Shown here one piece after another: positions 19,310 to 30,049 of a stretch of DNA of 64,000 bases; position 1 is the first letter of the stretch, and every line of letters starts with the position of its first letter. Made by a program: the position numbers and the translations under genes. A model generated the notes under the pieces. The model was not told the DNA's origin. It worked only from the letters and a program-made list of their open reading frames with translations, and did not search any database. This DNA comes from Parvimonas micra (lineage in GTDB: Bacteria > Bacillota > Clostridia > Tissierellales > Peptoniphilaceae): positions 930,001 through 994,000 of the forward strand of contig NZ_CP148048.1 of NCBI RefSeq assembly GCF_037482165.1, read 5' to 3'.

Positions 19310-20290
19310 TTAAGAAAAGCAATACCTTTTAATTTGTTTTATAGGAAATTCAAATATTCCTCTTTGTGATAGCACAACACTTATGAATAATCCTACAAAT
19401 AAAAATTCAATCTTTCCCATAACTCCTGCATAAAATAAACTTGAAATACAAAATAGTTTTTCAAGTAAAATATAAAATTTCCAATGCCAAAAATAAACAT
19501 TTATCGAGTTTTTACCCATATTGCTTATCCACTTAATTTTTTTATTTGGTATTAAGATTATAAAAGAGCAAAGTATCAATAACGACAATATGTAACAAGA
19601 TAGTCTTGCCAAAGCTCCATATCTTAATATTGGTTCATAAAACGCGTTTCTTCCGGTAAATAAATACCGTAAAATATAAAATTTATCTATTTTATAAAAA
19701 CACAAAAATCCCCATATCAATAAAATCAATATCGAAACTATATAAAGTCCCTTATACTTATTTTTAATACTTATTATATCCTCACTTTTAAGCATTGTAC
19801 CTAACAAATAAAAAGGAAAAAACACAATAGCTCTTGATAAATACAAAAAATCTCCAATAGACTTGTCATATCCGGTAAAACAAGCCAAAACTACTGAAAA
19901 AACTAAAATATATTTTTTATTTTCATCTTTTATAACATAAGATATTATCGTATAAATTGCAAGAACAAACATAAACCATGATATTCCCCCATCAGATAAA
20001 AGACTGAAGCTAACATTGCCATTTCCGCTTAATCTGTCAAAAATCAAGGTTATTACTTTATACAAAAATCCAATACTACAATAAAAAATACACTTTTTTA
20101 CAATATTTTTTTCGCTATGAAACAATCCTGAAATAAAAATAAATAGAGGCATATGAAAAGTATATATAAATAAAAATACACTTTTATACACATCTGATTT
20201 AGCTGTAAATTCATCGGCTAAATGTCCAATAACAACAAGTGTTATTAAAATAAATTTAAGATTATCCCATAGTGCTATACGCTCTTTCAT
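19310..20290 (-). CDS. Acyltransferase-3 family membrane protein
   Basis: 326 residues with about ten hydrophobic segments. RIALWDNLKFILITLVVIGH at the N terminus, with its conserved histidine, and TFHMPLFIFISGLF are the two signatures of acyltransferase family 3, which O-acetylates or succinylates glycans and lipids at the membrane. The acceptor is unknown. Start: ATG at 20288-20290 with GGGAGG before it; an upstream TTG overlaps that site. It lies 24 bp after dpaL in the same direction, possibly only as a passenger. Confidence 0.85.
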   Translation of the reverse strand: MKERIALWDNLKFILITLVVIGHLADEFTAKSDVYKSVFLFIYTFHMPLFIFISGLFHSEKNIVKKCIFYCSIGFLYKVITLIFDRLSGNGNVSFSLLSDGGISWFMFVLAIYTIISYVIKDENKKYILVFSVVLACFTGYDKSIGDFLYLSRAIVFFPFYLLGTMLKSEDIISIKNKYKGLYIVSILILLIWGFLCFYKIDKFYILRYLFTGRNAFYEPILRYGALARLSCYILSLLILCSFIILIPNKKIKWISNMGKNSINVYFWHWKFYILLEKLFCISSLFYAGVMGKIEFLFVGLFISVVLSQRGIFEFPIKQIKRYCFS

Positions 20291-20314
20291 AATTCCTCCC
20301 AAAAAACAAATAAT

Positions 20315-21526
20315 TTATTTTTTCCAATCTCCATTTATAATTTTTCTATAATTTTCCGGATCAGTATCTCCTTCTGTATTAATTAAAAGAATAACAGAAT
20401 TTTCATCTATTTTCATTTTTTTCTTCATCTCTTCCATAGAAGGTTCTGTCAAAACTCCAAGTAACGCACCCATTGTTGAAGCACCTGATTCTCCAGAAAT
20501 AATTTTTAAATCTTCTCCTTTATTAAAAGCATAGGCTCTCATTCCATCAACTGCCATTTCATCAGAACCGGAAATATAAAAATCAGTATAATTCCATATA
20601 ATTGGCCAGATAAGACTACAAGTTGTTCCGCAATTCAATCCTGCCATAATAGTCGTTGGTGCTCCTCCTACAGAATAAGATTTCCCATCGCCTATCTCAG
20701 CAGAACGATAAATACAATCGGCAACATTTGATTCAACAATAGTAAATATAGGTTTGTTATTTTTATAATGTTCTACAAAATATGCAATCATTCCTCCAGC
20801 CATTGAACCTACTCCTGCCTGTAAAAAAATATGTGTAGGAATTACATTTAAATTTTCTAACTCTTCAGTAATTTCATAAGCCATTGTGAGATACCCTTGA
20901 ATAATCCATGTCGGAATTTTCTCATATCCATCCCAAGAAGTATCTTGAATTAATATCCAACCATACTTTTTACTCATTTCTAAAGCATATTTAACAGTAT
21001 CATCATAACTTAAATCTGTAATCTCTACTTTTGCAGGACCAACTTTTCGAATTGCTTCTGCTCGAACTTCTGCTGTTCCATAAGGCATATAGACATGGGC
21101 TTTACATCCAAATAATCCTGAAGCCCAAGACACTCCCCTACCATGATTTCCATCAGTACATGTTACAAACTCAATCTGTTCAAGTCTTTTTTTATATTTA
21201 TCAGATAACAAATCATTTAAACTAGTAGTATCCGGATTAAGATTTAATTCATCACATAAAATTCTAAACATTGCATAACTTCCACCTAGCCCTTTAAATG
21301 CATTTAGTGAAAAACGCTTTGATTCATCTTTTACGTAGATTGCACCAATATTCAGCTTTGAAGACAAATTAGGAAGACAAGCGAGTGGAGTTTTCTTATA
21401 TTCCTCAATCTGTTTATGAAATTTTAATACTGCTTTCGCCTGCTCTTCACCATATAATTTAATATCTAATTCCTTTTTAGTATTTGAACTTTCAAGAACT
21501 TTTATCTTTTCAAATTTACCATTCAT
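20315..21526 (-). CDS. dpaL: 2,3-Diaminopropionate ammonia-lyase
   Basis: 403 residues. A fold type II PLP enzyme that splits 2,3-diaminopropionate to pyruvate and two ammonia. NAFKGLGGSYA near residue 77 holds the PLP lysine, TDGNHGRGVSWA the cofactor phosphate region, and GVGSMAGG the glycine loop; GGAPTTIMAGLNCGT and SGESGAST near the C terminus are typical of DpaL/YgeX rather than threonine dehydratase. Its start overlaps the end of the acetyltransferase gene by 11 bp, so the two are translated as a unit. Confidence 0.9.
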   Translation of the reverse strand: MNGKFEKIKVLESSNTKKELDIKLYGEEQAKAVLKFHKQIEEYKKTPLACLPNLSSKLNIGAIYVKDESKRFSLNAFKGLGGSYAMFRILCDELNLNPDTTSLNDLLSDKYKKRLEQIEFVTCTDGNHGRGVSWASGLFGCKAHVYMPYGTAEVRAEAIRKVGPAKVEITDLSYDDTVKYALEMSKKYGWILIQDTSWDGYEKIPTWIIQGYLTMAYEITEELENLNVIPTHIFLQAGVGSMAGGMIAYFVEHYKNNKPIFTIVESNVADCIYRSAEIGDGKSYSVGGAPTTIMAGLNCGTTCSLIWPIIWNYTDFYISGSDEMAVDGMRAYAFNKGEDLKIISGESGASTMGALLGVLTEPSMEEMKKKMKIDENSVILLINTEGDTDPENYRKIINGDWKK

Positions 21527-22154
21527 TGTAAAATAACTCCTTTTTTGTCAAAACATGCCATATAGTTTTGTTTTCAAAACCACATTTTAAATATAAATTT
21601 TCAGGATTACTTTTATTATTTATTTTCCCAGAAACAGTAACAAAATCTGCTTTTTTCTTTAATCTATACAATAATTCATTTACAATAACTGTTCCAAATC
21701 CTTTTTTTCTATAATCTTTTGAAACTTGAATCCAATCCAAATACCCCTCTTTTATTTCATCATCAAATTCAGCAATTCCTGTAGCAACTATTTTTTTATT
21801 ATATTTATCAAAAATACAAATCCACAATTCCTCATCATATACTATACGATCTTTATAAGACTCTAATTCTTTAATTGTTATTCCCTCATCATAACAACTA
21901 TTTATATGAATGGCAAATTCTTCAATACTACATTTGTAAAAAATAAAATTCTCAGGAAGATTACATAAAATAATATTATTTAAGTTGTGAACTAATTTAA
22001 AATAAATATCATCATTAAAATCTTTTAATAGCTCTTTTGAAAAATACTTATCATTAATTATTTTCATATTATCTGGAACTTTGAATTTTTTACTTTTCCA
22101 GTATGACAAAGCAGAGTGTTCAGTTGGGTTTTCTAAATATTTTTTCTCACTCAT
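21516..22154 (-). CDS. GNAT-family N-acetyltransferase
   Basis: 212 residues. The acetyl-CoA-binding core is C-terminal: GYLDWIQVSKDYRKKGFGTVIVNELL (motif A, pyrophosphate loop R-K-K-G-F-G) and LYLKCGFE (motif B). The first ~90 residues are an extra segment without motif. Overlap with dpaL suggests a linked role, for example acetylating diaminopropionate or a related amine, but nothing in the sequence shows the substrate. AGGAGG precedes the ATG. Confidence 0.85.
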   Translation of the reverse strand: MSEKKYLENPTEHSALSYWKSKKFKVPDNMKIINDKYFSKELLKDFNDDIYFKLVHNLNNIILCNLPENFIFYKCSIEEFAIHINSCYDEGITIKELESYKDRIVYDEELWICIFDKYNKKIVATGIAEFDDEIKEGYLDWIQVSKDYRKKGFGTVIVNELLYRLKKKADFVTVSGKINNKSNPENLYLKCGFENKTIWHVLTKKELFYNEW

Positions 22155-22202
22155 TTTACCTCCTATAAAAATATTAATGTATACATAGTATTATTCCTAT
22201 TC

Positions 22203-23516
22203 TTATACCTTCTCAATCTCCACAACCACTTCACAATGTGCTGTTTTACTGAACATATCACATAGTTTTACTTTCTTTAATTCAAATCCACCTTCTATAA
22301 AAAGTTTTAAATCTCTTGTAAGTGTCGCTCCGTTGCAACTTACATATACAACTTTTCTAATATTACTTTTGATAATAGTATCTACAACTTTTTTATCAAG
22401 TCCTTTTCGTGGAGGATCTACAGAAATTATGTCTATATTTTTATTTTTTAAGATTTCATCAATCTTTTCTTCACTTTTTCCATATAGAAACTCAACATTA
22501 TTCACATCATTTAGTTTTAAATTTTCTTTAGCGTCTTTTACTGCATCTTTTACAACTTCTACACCAATCACTTTTTTAAAATTTTCTGCAAAATATATAC
22601 TTGTTGTTCCTATTCCAGAATATAAATCTAATAAGTTTTTATCTTTATTTTCTCCTAAAAAATCTTTTGCTATATTATATAAATTTTCAGTTTGAAATCT
22701 ATTTACTTGAAAAAAACTCTTTGGAGAAATATTAAATTCATATTTTCCTATTTTATCAGTAAAATTTTTCTTAAAAAATATTAATTTACTTTCTTGTCCC
22801 ATAATTATACTTGCTTTTTTAGGGTTAATATTTATATGTCCACTTACTAATTTCTCATATTCACTTAAACTTTTTACAAAATTTTCAACTTCTACTGTAT
22901 CTTTTTTAACAACAACTGTAATCATAATTTCAGAATTGAAATTTGACCTTATGCTGATATTTTTCAAAATTCCTTCGTCTGTATTTACATCATAGGATTT
23001 AATTTTAAATTCTTTTAATTTTGCTTGTAAAAATGGTAAAAATTCATTTATACTCTCATCACTTAATGGACAATTTTCAAGTTTTATTTTGCTTTCCCCA
23101 TTATCCACACAGTAACAAAGTTCAAAATTTTCATTTGTCTTTAATTCAATTTTATTTCTATAATTTAAGTTATTTTTATTATCTAAAATTTCTACACCTT
23201 CTAATTCTATACCTGTATTTTTTCTAAGGCTATCTAAAAACATCTTTTTCTTTAATTCAAGTTCTTTTTCATATTTTAGATTTATAAAATGATAGATATC
23301 TGTTAGTTTTTCATCATATAGATTTTCTCTGTATTCACTATATTTCAAATATTTTTTAACATATCCGTTAGAAAATTTTTTCTTCTTTTGAGTTATTTCA
23401 ACATCTACAATATCTCCAACAAGTCCACCTTTTACAAAAACTACTCCCTCTTCACTTTTTGCAACTCCAAGTCCCTCATTGGTATTGTCAATTATTTCTA
23501 AATTTCTTAATTCCAT
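22203..23516 (-). CDS. rlmD: 23S rRNA (uracil-5-)-methyltransferase, RlmD/RumA type
   Basis: 437 residues. N-terminal TRAM domain (about 1-55), a central segment with spaced cysteines, and a SAM methyltransferase domain with LLDLYSGIGTTSIYFA near residue 295, DPPRKGLDKKV and YVSCNGATLTRDL, whose cysteine is the catalytic nucleophile. The family makes m5U in 23S rRNA (and in some Bacillota both 747 and 1939). Its ATG overlaps the RNase E/G stop by one base. Exact target site is inferred from family only. Confidence 0.9.
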   Translation of the reverse strand: MELRNLEIIDNTNEGLGVAKSEEGVVFVKGGLVGDIVDVEITQKKKKFSNGYVKKYLKYSEYRENLYDEKLTDIYHFINLKYEKELELKKKMFLDSLRKNTGIELEGVEILDNKNNLNYRNKIELKTNENFELCYCVDNGESKIKLENCPLSDESINEFLPFLQAKLKEFKIKSYDVNTDEGILKNISIRSNFNSEIMITVVVKKDTVEVENFVKSLSEYEKLVSGHININPKKASIIMGQESKLIFFKKNFTDKIGKYEFNISPKSFFQVNRFQTENLYNIAKDFLGENKDKNLLDLYSGIGTTSIYFAENFKKVIGVEVVKDAVKDAKENLKLNDVNNVEFLYGKSEEKIDEILKNKNIDIISVDPPRKGLDKKVVDTIIKSNIRKVVYVSCNGATLTRDLKLFIEGGFELKKVKLCDMFSKTAHCEVVVEIEKV

Positions 23517-24595
23517 TATTTTCCTCTTTGTCTTGTAATTTCATATAAACCAAGTTTTGTAAATCCGTGAAAATTCCAAATCTTATTGTCAAAAATTTGT
23601 ATTTCTTTAATTTTTTCTTCCAAAATTTCTTTTTCTTTTGTTTTCATATTTATAAAATCTACAATTATTATTCCCGAAATATCCCTAAAAGAAATCTGTC
23701 TAATAATTTCATCAATTGCAATTAAATTTACAGATAATGCATTCTTACTTTTATTTATTTCATTTGTTTTTTTCTTTGAATTTACATCTATTACTGTAAG
23801 TGCTTCCGTTTTTTCTATAACTATATTTATATCTTCAACTTCAACTATTTTTTTATTTAATCCCTCTAGATATACTCCGATATTATAATCATATTTTGGA
23901 GAATATTCTTCATCATACATCAATTCATTTTTCAAAAATTTATTATCTTTAAAACTCTTGTATAACTCTTTATCATTTAATATACAGGAATATTTTTCAT
24001 TTTCAAATAAAAAGTCCTCCAAAAAATTCTCCTTTTTGTAGATTAATTTAGGAACCGGTAAATTATTTAAACTATCCACTATTTCTTGCATTTTTTCTAC
24101 ATTTTTTCTTATATCATTCAATAAAGCGTCTTCATCACAATCGACACTTTTTGTTCTCAATTTTACTGAAAAATTTGATTTTATATTTTTTATTTTTACT
24201 AAATCAAAGTTATGTTCTTTTAATTTTTTTGAAATCAAAATATCTTCTCTATTTTTGTAAGATATAACTGAAAACATTGAAGAAATTGAAAAATTCATCG
24301 AAACATTAGGTGCTTTTTCTCCTGCATTTATTTTATAAATTTCAACAAATATAACATCTCCAACTTTTACTTCACCGATAGTATCTTTAAAGTCTAAAAA
24401 TCCATTTTTCCCATTTTTAAGTTCTACAAAAAAGCATTGTAATGCATCAACTTTTTTTACAACTCGTACTCTGTATATATCTCCAATTTCAAAATCACTA
24501 AATGTTTTTACAAAATAGGAGTTTAATTTTGAATTTAAAACTTTTCCATATTCAATTTTTTCTTCATTTTTATATATAAATAAATAATCTTTCAA
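23516..24595 (-). CDS. Short RNase E/G-family endoribonuclease
   Basis: 359 residues. S1 RNA-binding segment near 35-120, RNase H-like and 5'-sensor regions in the middle, then the DNase I-like catalytic part with VIDVNS and IIIVDFINM, the two metal-binding aspartates. It ends at GLYEITRQRGK, exactly where longer homologues continue into the CPxCxG zinc link and the small domain, so the tetramer-forming zinc link is absent. Start is TTG at 24593-24595, with AGGAG six bases before. Sits in a tight run: small membrane protein, this, then rlmD (transcription order set by position). Confidence 0.88.
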   Translation of the reverse strand: MKDYLFIYKNEEKIEYGKVLNSKLNSYFVKTFSDFEIGDIYRVRVVKKVDALQCFFVELKNGKNGFLDFKDTIGEVKVGDVIFVEIYKINAGEKAPNVSMNFSISSMFSVISYKNREDILISKKLKEHNFDLVKIKNIKSNFSVKLRTKSVDCDEDALLNDIRKNVEKMQEIVDSLNNLPVPKLIYKKENFLEDFLFENEKYSCILNDKELYKSFKDNKFLKNELMYDEEYSPKYDYNIGVYLEGLNKKIVEVEDINIVIEKTEALTVIDVNSKKKTNEINKSKNALSVNLIAIDEIIRQISFRDISGIIIVDFINMKTKEKEILEEKIKEIQIFDNKIWNFHGFTKLGLYEITRQRGK

Positions 24596-24604
24596 AACTT
24601 TCTC

Positions 24605-24868
24605 CTATTCAACATATTCAAAATTATTCTTTTTATATAGAATTTTTTTCAACAACCCACAAAAATACACACAAAAAATATAATTAAGCTGTGCAAGGTT
24701 ATAATTATATTCTAAAATTAAATTTCTATCTTCTCTTATATTTATCTCTTCACTTAAATTTTTCAATTTTTTAAAAATCTTATTAAATTGATAATAATAA
24801 AAACTTTGATGTATCACTAAAATAGCAATACTAACTAAAAACATAATATTAAAAAATAATTTAATCAT
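24605..24868 (-). CDS. Small membrane-anchored protein of unknown function
   Basis: 87 residues. Hydrophobic N-terminal segment (about 3-22), a charged helical middle (KIFKKLKNLSEEINIREDR) and a second, weaker hydrophobic stretch with two cysteines. Not recognised. GGAG precedes ATG. It starts 18 bases downstream of the groEL terminator and is followed after 9 bp by the RNase E/G gene, so it may tether or accompany that nuclease (inference from context only). Confidence 0.65.
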   Translation of the reverse strand: MIKLFFNIMFLVSIAILVIHQSFYYYQFNKIFKKLKNLSEEINIREDRNLILEYNYNLAQLNYIFCVYFCGLLKKILYKKNNFEYVE

Positions 24869-24886
24869 AAAAACTCCATAAAAAAA

Positions 24887-24907
24887 GAACTTGGTTAATC
24901 CAAGTTC
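24887..24907 (-). terminator. groESL terminator
   Basis: GAACTTGG pairs with CCAAGTTC around a 5-nt loop, followed on the minus strand by seven T. The ribosome site of the next gene follows at once. Confidence 0.8.
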
Positions 24908-24944
24908 TATTTTACCATAAATTTAGCTATAAGTTAACTACCTT

Positions 24945-26576
<1,632 letters not shown>

Positions 26577-26587
26577 TTAAAAACCTC

Positions 26588-26872
26588 CTAATCTTCAACA
26601 ACTGCTAAAACATCAGCAATTTTTACAACAATATATTCTTTTTTATCAAGTTTAACTTCAGTTCCTGCATATTTTGAGAAAATTATTTTATCTCCAACTT
26701 TAATTAAATCTTTCTTATCTTCATCTTTTAAAATTTCATCACCAATTGCCAAAACTTTAGCAACACTTGGTGCCTCTTTTGCAGAAGTAGGAAGAACTAT
26801 ACCTGAACTTGTCTTTTCTTCTACCTCAACCATTTCTATAACTAATTTATCTCCTATTGGTTTTAATTTCAT
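26588..26872 (-). CDS. groES: Co-chaperonin GroES
   Basis: 94 residues, usual length. KPIGDKLVIEMVEVEEKT opens the beta-barrel subunit; SSGIVLPTSAKE is the mobile loop that docks on GroEL, and KYAGTEVKLDKKEYIVVK the C-terminal strand region. First gene of the operon, directly downstream of CIRCE. AGGAGG precedes the ATG. Confidence 0.98.
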   Translation of the reverse strand: MKLKPIGDKLVIEMVEVEEKTSSGIVLPTSAKEAPSVAKVLAIGDEILKDEDKKDLIKVGDKIIFSKYAGTEVKLDKKEYIVVKIADVLAVVED

Positions 26873-26894
26873 AATATCCCTCCTATTAAAGTTA

Positions 26895-26921
26895 TTAGCA
26901 GTCTATTAACTTGAGTGCTAA
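26895..26921 (-). promoter_or_regulatory. CIRCE operator of groESL (HrcA site)
   Basis: TTAGCAGTC, 9-bp spacer, GAGTGCTAA on the plus strand. It matches the consensus TTAGCACTC-N9-GAGTGCTAA except for one base in one arm. It lies between the -10 box and groES. The repressor gene hrcA is in this window with its own CIRCE. Confidence 0.95.
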
Positions 26922-26935
26922 TTGATTACAAATAT

Positions 26936-26946
26936 ATTATACCACA
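26936..26946 (-). promoter_or_regulatory. groESL promoter, extended -10
   Basis: TGTGGTATAAT on the minus strand, 15 bp upstream of CIRCE. The -35 is weak (TTTATA at 17 bp). Confidence 0.65.
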
Positions 26947-27030
26947 TAAAACATAATTTATAAACATTTTTATAAAAAAATTTTTTTAATTAGAAAATTT
27001 TATTTAAAATAAACTTGTTTATTCAAAAAA

Positions 27031-27071
27031 AAATCACTCAATACAGATTTTACTCTATAATTGAGTGATTT
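27031..27071 (-). terminator. Terminator of the zinc lipoprotein operon
   Basis: Perfect 12-bp stem AAATCACTCAAT/ATTGAGTGATTT with a 17-nt loop; an uninterrupted T-run follows on the minus strand. Confidence 0.8.
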
Positions 27072-27101
27072 TAAATTTAGAAAATTTATTAAATTATAAA
27101 A

Positions 27102-29006
27102 CTAATTATTTTTATTTTCCTTTTCCTCATTCTTTTCTTCAGATTTTACTGGTTTATCTGTTTTTGTTTTTTCTACATCCTTATTATCATCAACTTTTTT
27201 ATCTTCAGTCTTTGGAACAGAGTTATTTTTTTCTGCAGATTTTTCTTCAACTATTTTTTCTTTAGATTCTTCACTATTTTTTTTAGTTATTTTATTTTTC
27301 TCTTCTTCATAACCTGAATAATCTTTTGTATCTTCTTCATCCACATAATCTTCATTATCTTTTTTGGCTTTTTTTGGTGCTTCTGGTAGTTTCTTTTTAT
27401 ATCTAATTTGTCCATTTACTTTTTCAAAATCAGCTAAACTAAATGTTAAAGTCTCATCATTTATATAAACATAAGCAATATCACCTATAATATAAGCATC
27501 CGTTTCATCTTCAAGATTATAAACTTTTCTAAGATACTTTAATACTTCCTCTTTATCAACTGTTATTTTAGACTCAATTTCTGCATTTGGATTTTGAATT
27601 ATATATTTTAAAGCAGCTACTATTTCTCTGGCGGTACATTCACCATATTGACCAGCTTTTGCATTTTGAATAATTTGTTTTATAGTTATTGCATGGTAGT
27701 GACCTCCATGTAACCAATAAAATATTCCTTTTGTAACTCCATTAGATCCATAAACTGGTAATGTTGTATTTAAATCTCCATAATGTCTCATTGCTCTAAG
27801 ATTACTATCAAGATATGGAATTACTTTATCTTTTATTTCTGCTTTTACACTTTCATAAGTAAATAATTCATTTTCATCTACACCAATATCTGAGTGATCG
27901 CTTCCTTCTTTAATATATTCAGCATCAGGATAACGGCTTCTAGGATTTTCGTGAACTACTCCGACCTCTTTATCTCCAACATATAAATGCCAATGATCTC
28001 CATGATCTATAATTTTTGTAACCCCTTTTGGCCATTCAAATGGTTTATTTGAATTTTCTCCATGATTTCCTTGATATTCTCCAAATTCAGCTTCTGGATA
28101 AAGTGATCTTGGATTAGTATAAGTGATTCCTTCATTTCCTTTTGAATCATAAATATGATAATGATCTCCATGTTTTAAAATTTTTACTATATTATATCTG
28201 TCAACAGGATCTTTTCCCAAAACATTTACTATATTTAAATTCTTTCTAGCTTCATATAATTTTTCACTAGCACTTGGAACATTTGGTCTTTCATTTTCAG
28301 TATTATCTTGTGAATCTCCATGATTTCCTTGATACTCTCCGACTTCTGCATCAGGATATTTTGAAGTAGGATCAGTATAACTAATATATTCTTTACCACT
28401 TGCAGTATAGATATGCCAATGATCTCCATGTTTTAAAATTTTTACAACTCTATCTTTTTTCTCTTCAATAATATTTGCATGTGAATAGTTATTTGAATTT
28501 CTCCTATTTCTGTGTGAACCATGTGAACCCACATAAGTTCCTACAGTAATATTTGGAAACATACTTGATGGATTTTCATAAGTTAAATATTCATTCCCAT
28601 CAGCTGTATAAACATGCCAATGATCTCCATGTTTTAATATTGATGTTACATTTAATCCTCTTAACTTACTCTTTGAAACAACGCTAACAAGAGAAAGTGA
28701 ATTTCCATCTCCTAATTTTGAAGGGTCTGTATAAGTGATATGTTCTTTACCATCTTTAGTAAACACATGCCAGTGATCCCCGTGCTTATAAGATCTTACA
28801 ATATCACTCTTTTTTATTTCAGCATCAATTAAAACTTCTGTAGTTTCATCTTTTTTATAATTTGTCTCTTTTTCAACAAATTCAAAATTTTTACTAGAAG
28901 TTTTTTCCTTTTCTTCCTGTTTTTTTGAACAACTTGCAAGTAAAACTGCACTACAAACTAAAATCAAGTTCATTTTATAAATTTTATTCTTTAAATTTTT
29001 ACTCAT
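27102..29006 (-). CDS. Histidine-triad (Pht-like) zinc-binding lipoprotein
   Basis: 634 residues. Signal peptide with lipobox LASC (Cys 26). Five HGDHWH/HGDHYH triads near residues 75, 126, 193, 279 and 335, plus HGGHYH near 433; most are followed by a repeat of the type YTxDGKEYITYTDP. This is the layout of streptococcal histidine-triad proteins, in which each HxxHxH binds one zinc ion at the cell surface and hands it to AdcA. The last ~90 residues are a highly charged lysine/glutamate tail with low complexity. It follows the AdcA/ZnuA-like gene by 9 bp, which supports a zinc role. Confidence 0.88.
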   Translation of the reverse strand: MSKNLKNKIYKMNLILVCSAVLLASCSKKQEEKEKTSSKNFEFVEKETNYKKDETTEVLIDAEIKKSDIVRSYKHGDHWHVFTKDGKEHITYTDPSKLGDGNSLSLVSVVSKSKLRGLNVTSILKHGDHWHVYTADGNEYLTYENPSSMFPNITVGTYVGSHGSHRNRRNSNNYSHANIIEEKKDRVVKILKHGDHWHIYTASGKEYISYTDPTSKYPDAEVGEYQGNHGDSQDNTENERPNVPSASEKLYEARKNLNIVNVLGKDPVDRYNIVKILKHGDHYHIYDSKGNEGITYTNPRSLYPEAEFGEYQGNHGENSNKPFEWPKGVTKIIDHGDHWHLYVGDKEVGVVHENPRSRYPDAEYIKEGSDHSDIGVDENELFTYESVKAEIKDKVIPYLDSNLRAMRHYGDLNTTLPVYGSNGVTKGIFYWLHGGHYHAITIKQIIQNAKAGQYGECTAREIVAALKYIIQNPNAEIESKITVDKEEVLKYLRKVYNLEDETDAYIIGDIAYVYINDETLTFSLADFEKVNGQIRYKKKLPEAPKKAKKDNEDYVDEEDTKDYSGYEEEKNKITKKNSEESKEKIVEEKSAEKNNSVPKTEDKKVDDNKDVEKTKTDKPVKSEEKNEEKENKNN

Positions 29007-29015
29007 ATTTCCCTC

Positions 29016-29996
29016 CTATTCATTAAAAGATTTAACCAAAGCATTTAAATTTAATTCCATTAATTTTAAATATCCCATTTCAATTTCTTCGTCTGTCAAA
29101 TTTTCCATTGTATATAAAGTATCTGTTTTTGTATTTGTGTTTTTAGCAAGAGTTTCAGCAACTTTTGGAGTTGCCTTTCCTTCAAAGAAAATTGTATTTA
29201 TCTTGTATTTCTTAACAAAGTCTGCAATTTTTTGAAGTTGCTTTGCTGATGGTTCATCTTCCGGTGATATACCTGTTACTGCAACTTGTTTTAAGCCATA
29301 ATCATTTGCTAAATAGTTAAAAGCAGCATGACTTACAACAAAATATTTTTGTTTACTCTTAACCTTTGAAAGCTCTGTTTCAAATTTTTTGTCTAAAGCT
29401 CTAAATTCATCTTGTGCTTTTTTTAGATTTTCTTTGTAATAGGCTTCATTTTCAGGATCTATAGAAGAAACTTTTTTATAAATAGTATCAAGTTGAATAA
29501 TTGCATTTTTTACGCTAAGCCAAGTATGTGGATTTGTTTTATCATGCTCATGTTTATCTTCTTTTTCATCACCATGATCATGTTCTTCTTCCAATCCATC
29601 TCCACTTTCAAGCAAAGTCAATCCTTGTGATAGATTTAAGAACTTATTTTTATCCTTAACAGTATCTTCAATAGCAGAAATAAAAGACTCCATATTTGCA
29701 CCATTATAAATAATCAAGTCTGCTTTTATAATTTCTTGCATATCTCCAGCTTTAAGTTCAAAGGAATGAGGCTCTTGATTCCCTTTTATTATTGTTTTAA
29801 CCTCCATTTTATCCCCAACAATTCTCTTTGTAAGATCTGTTACTGGAAAAAATGTTGTATAAATAACTTTCTTATTTTCTTTTTGCTCTGTAGTTTTTTG
29901 CTCTTTATTATTTTCATCCTTACTAGATGAACAAGCAACTAAAAACATACAGCTAATCATCATAATTGAAATAATTTTTTTCAATCTTTTATTCAT
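29016..29996 (-). CDS. Zinc ABC transporter substrate-binding lipoprotein (AdcA/ZnuA-like)
   Basis: 326 residues. Lipobox LVAC (Cys 22). Cluster A-I metal-binding domain: FPVTDLTKRIVGD, the first-ligand region with NQEPHSFEL, a histidine/aspartate-rich loop (EEEHDHGDEKEDKHEHD) typical of zinc rather than manganese binders, NPHTWLS, SHAAFNYLA and a final glutamate/aspartate segment. It delivers zinc to a membrane permease; no permease or ATPase gene is near. First gene of a two-gene operon with the histidine-triad gene, behind a palindromic operator candidate. Confidence 0.92.
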   Translation of the reverse strand: MNKRLKKIISIMMISCMFLVACSSSKDENNKEQKTTEQKENKKVIYTTFFPVTDLTKRIVGDKMEVKTIIKGNQEPHSFELKAGDMQEIIKADLIIYNGANMESFISAIEDTVKDKNKFLNLSQGLTLLESGDGLEEEHDHGDEKEDKHEHDKTNPHTWLSVKNAIIQLDTIYKKVSSIDPENEAYYKENLKKAQDEFRALDKKFETELSKVKSKQKYFVVSHAAFNYLANDYGLKQVAVTGISPEDEPSAKQLQKIADFVKKYKINTIFFEGKATPKVAETLAKNTNTKTDTLYTMENLTDEEIEMGYLKLMELNLNALVKSFNE

Positions 29997-30020
29997 AAAT
30001 AATCCCCCTTAAATTTTCTT

Positions 30021-30047
30021 TAATGCAAATAATTCTTATTTGTGTTA
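30021..30047 (-). promoter_or_regulatory. Palindromic operator candidate of the zinc operon
   Basis: CAAATAA-TTC-TTATTTG is a perfect 7-bp inverted repeat, extended outward by TAA and TTA after two mismatches. It covers the expected transcription start. Position and size suit a Fur/Zur- or AdcR-type zinc repressor, but the sequence is not a clear match to a known box. Confidence 0.55.
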
Positions 30048-30049
30048 AT

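Noticed and set aside
23586-23888. 100-codon open frame opposite the RNase E/G gene
   Set aside because: Serine/isoleucine/phenylalanine-rich shadow of lysine- and glutamate-rich codons.
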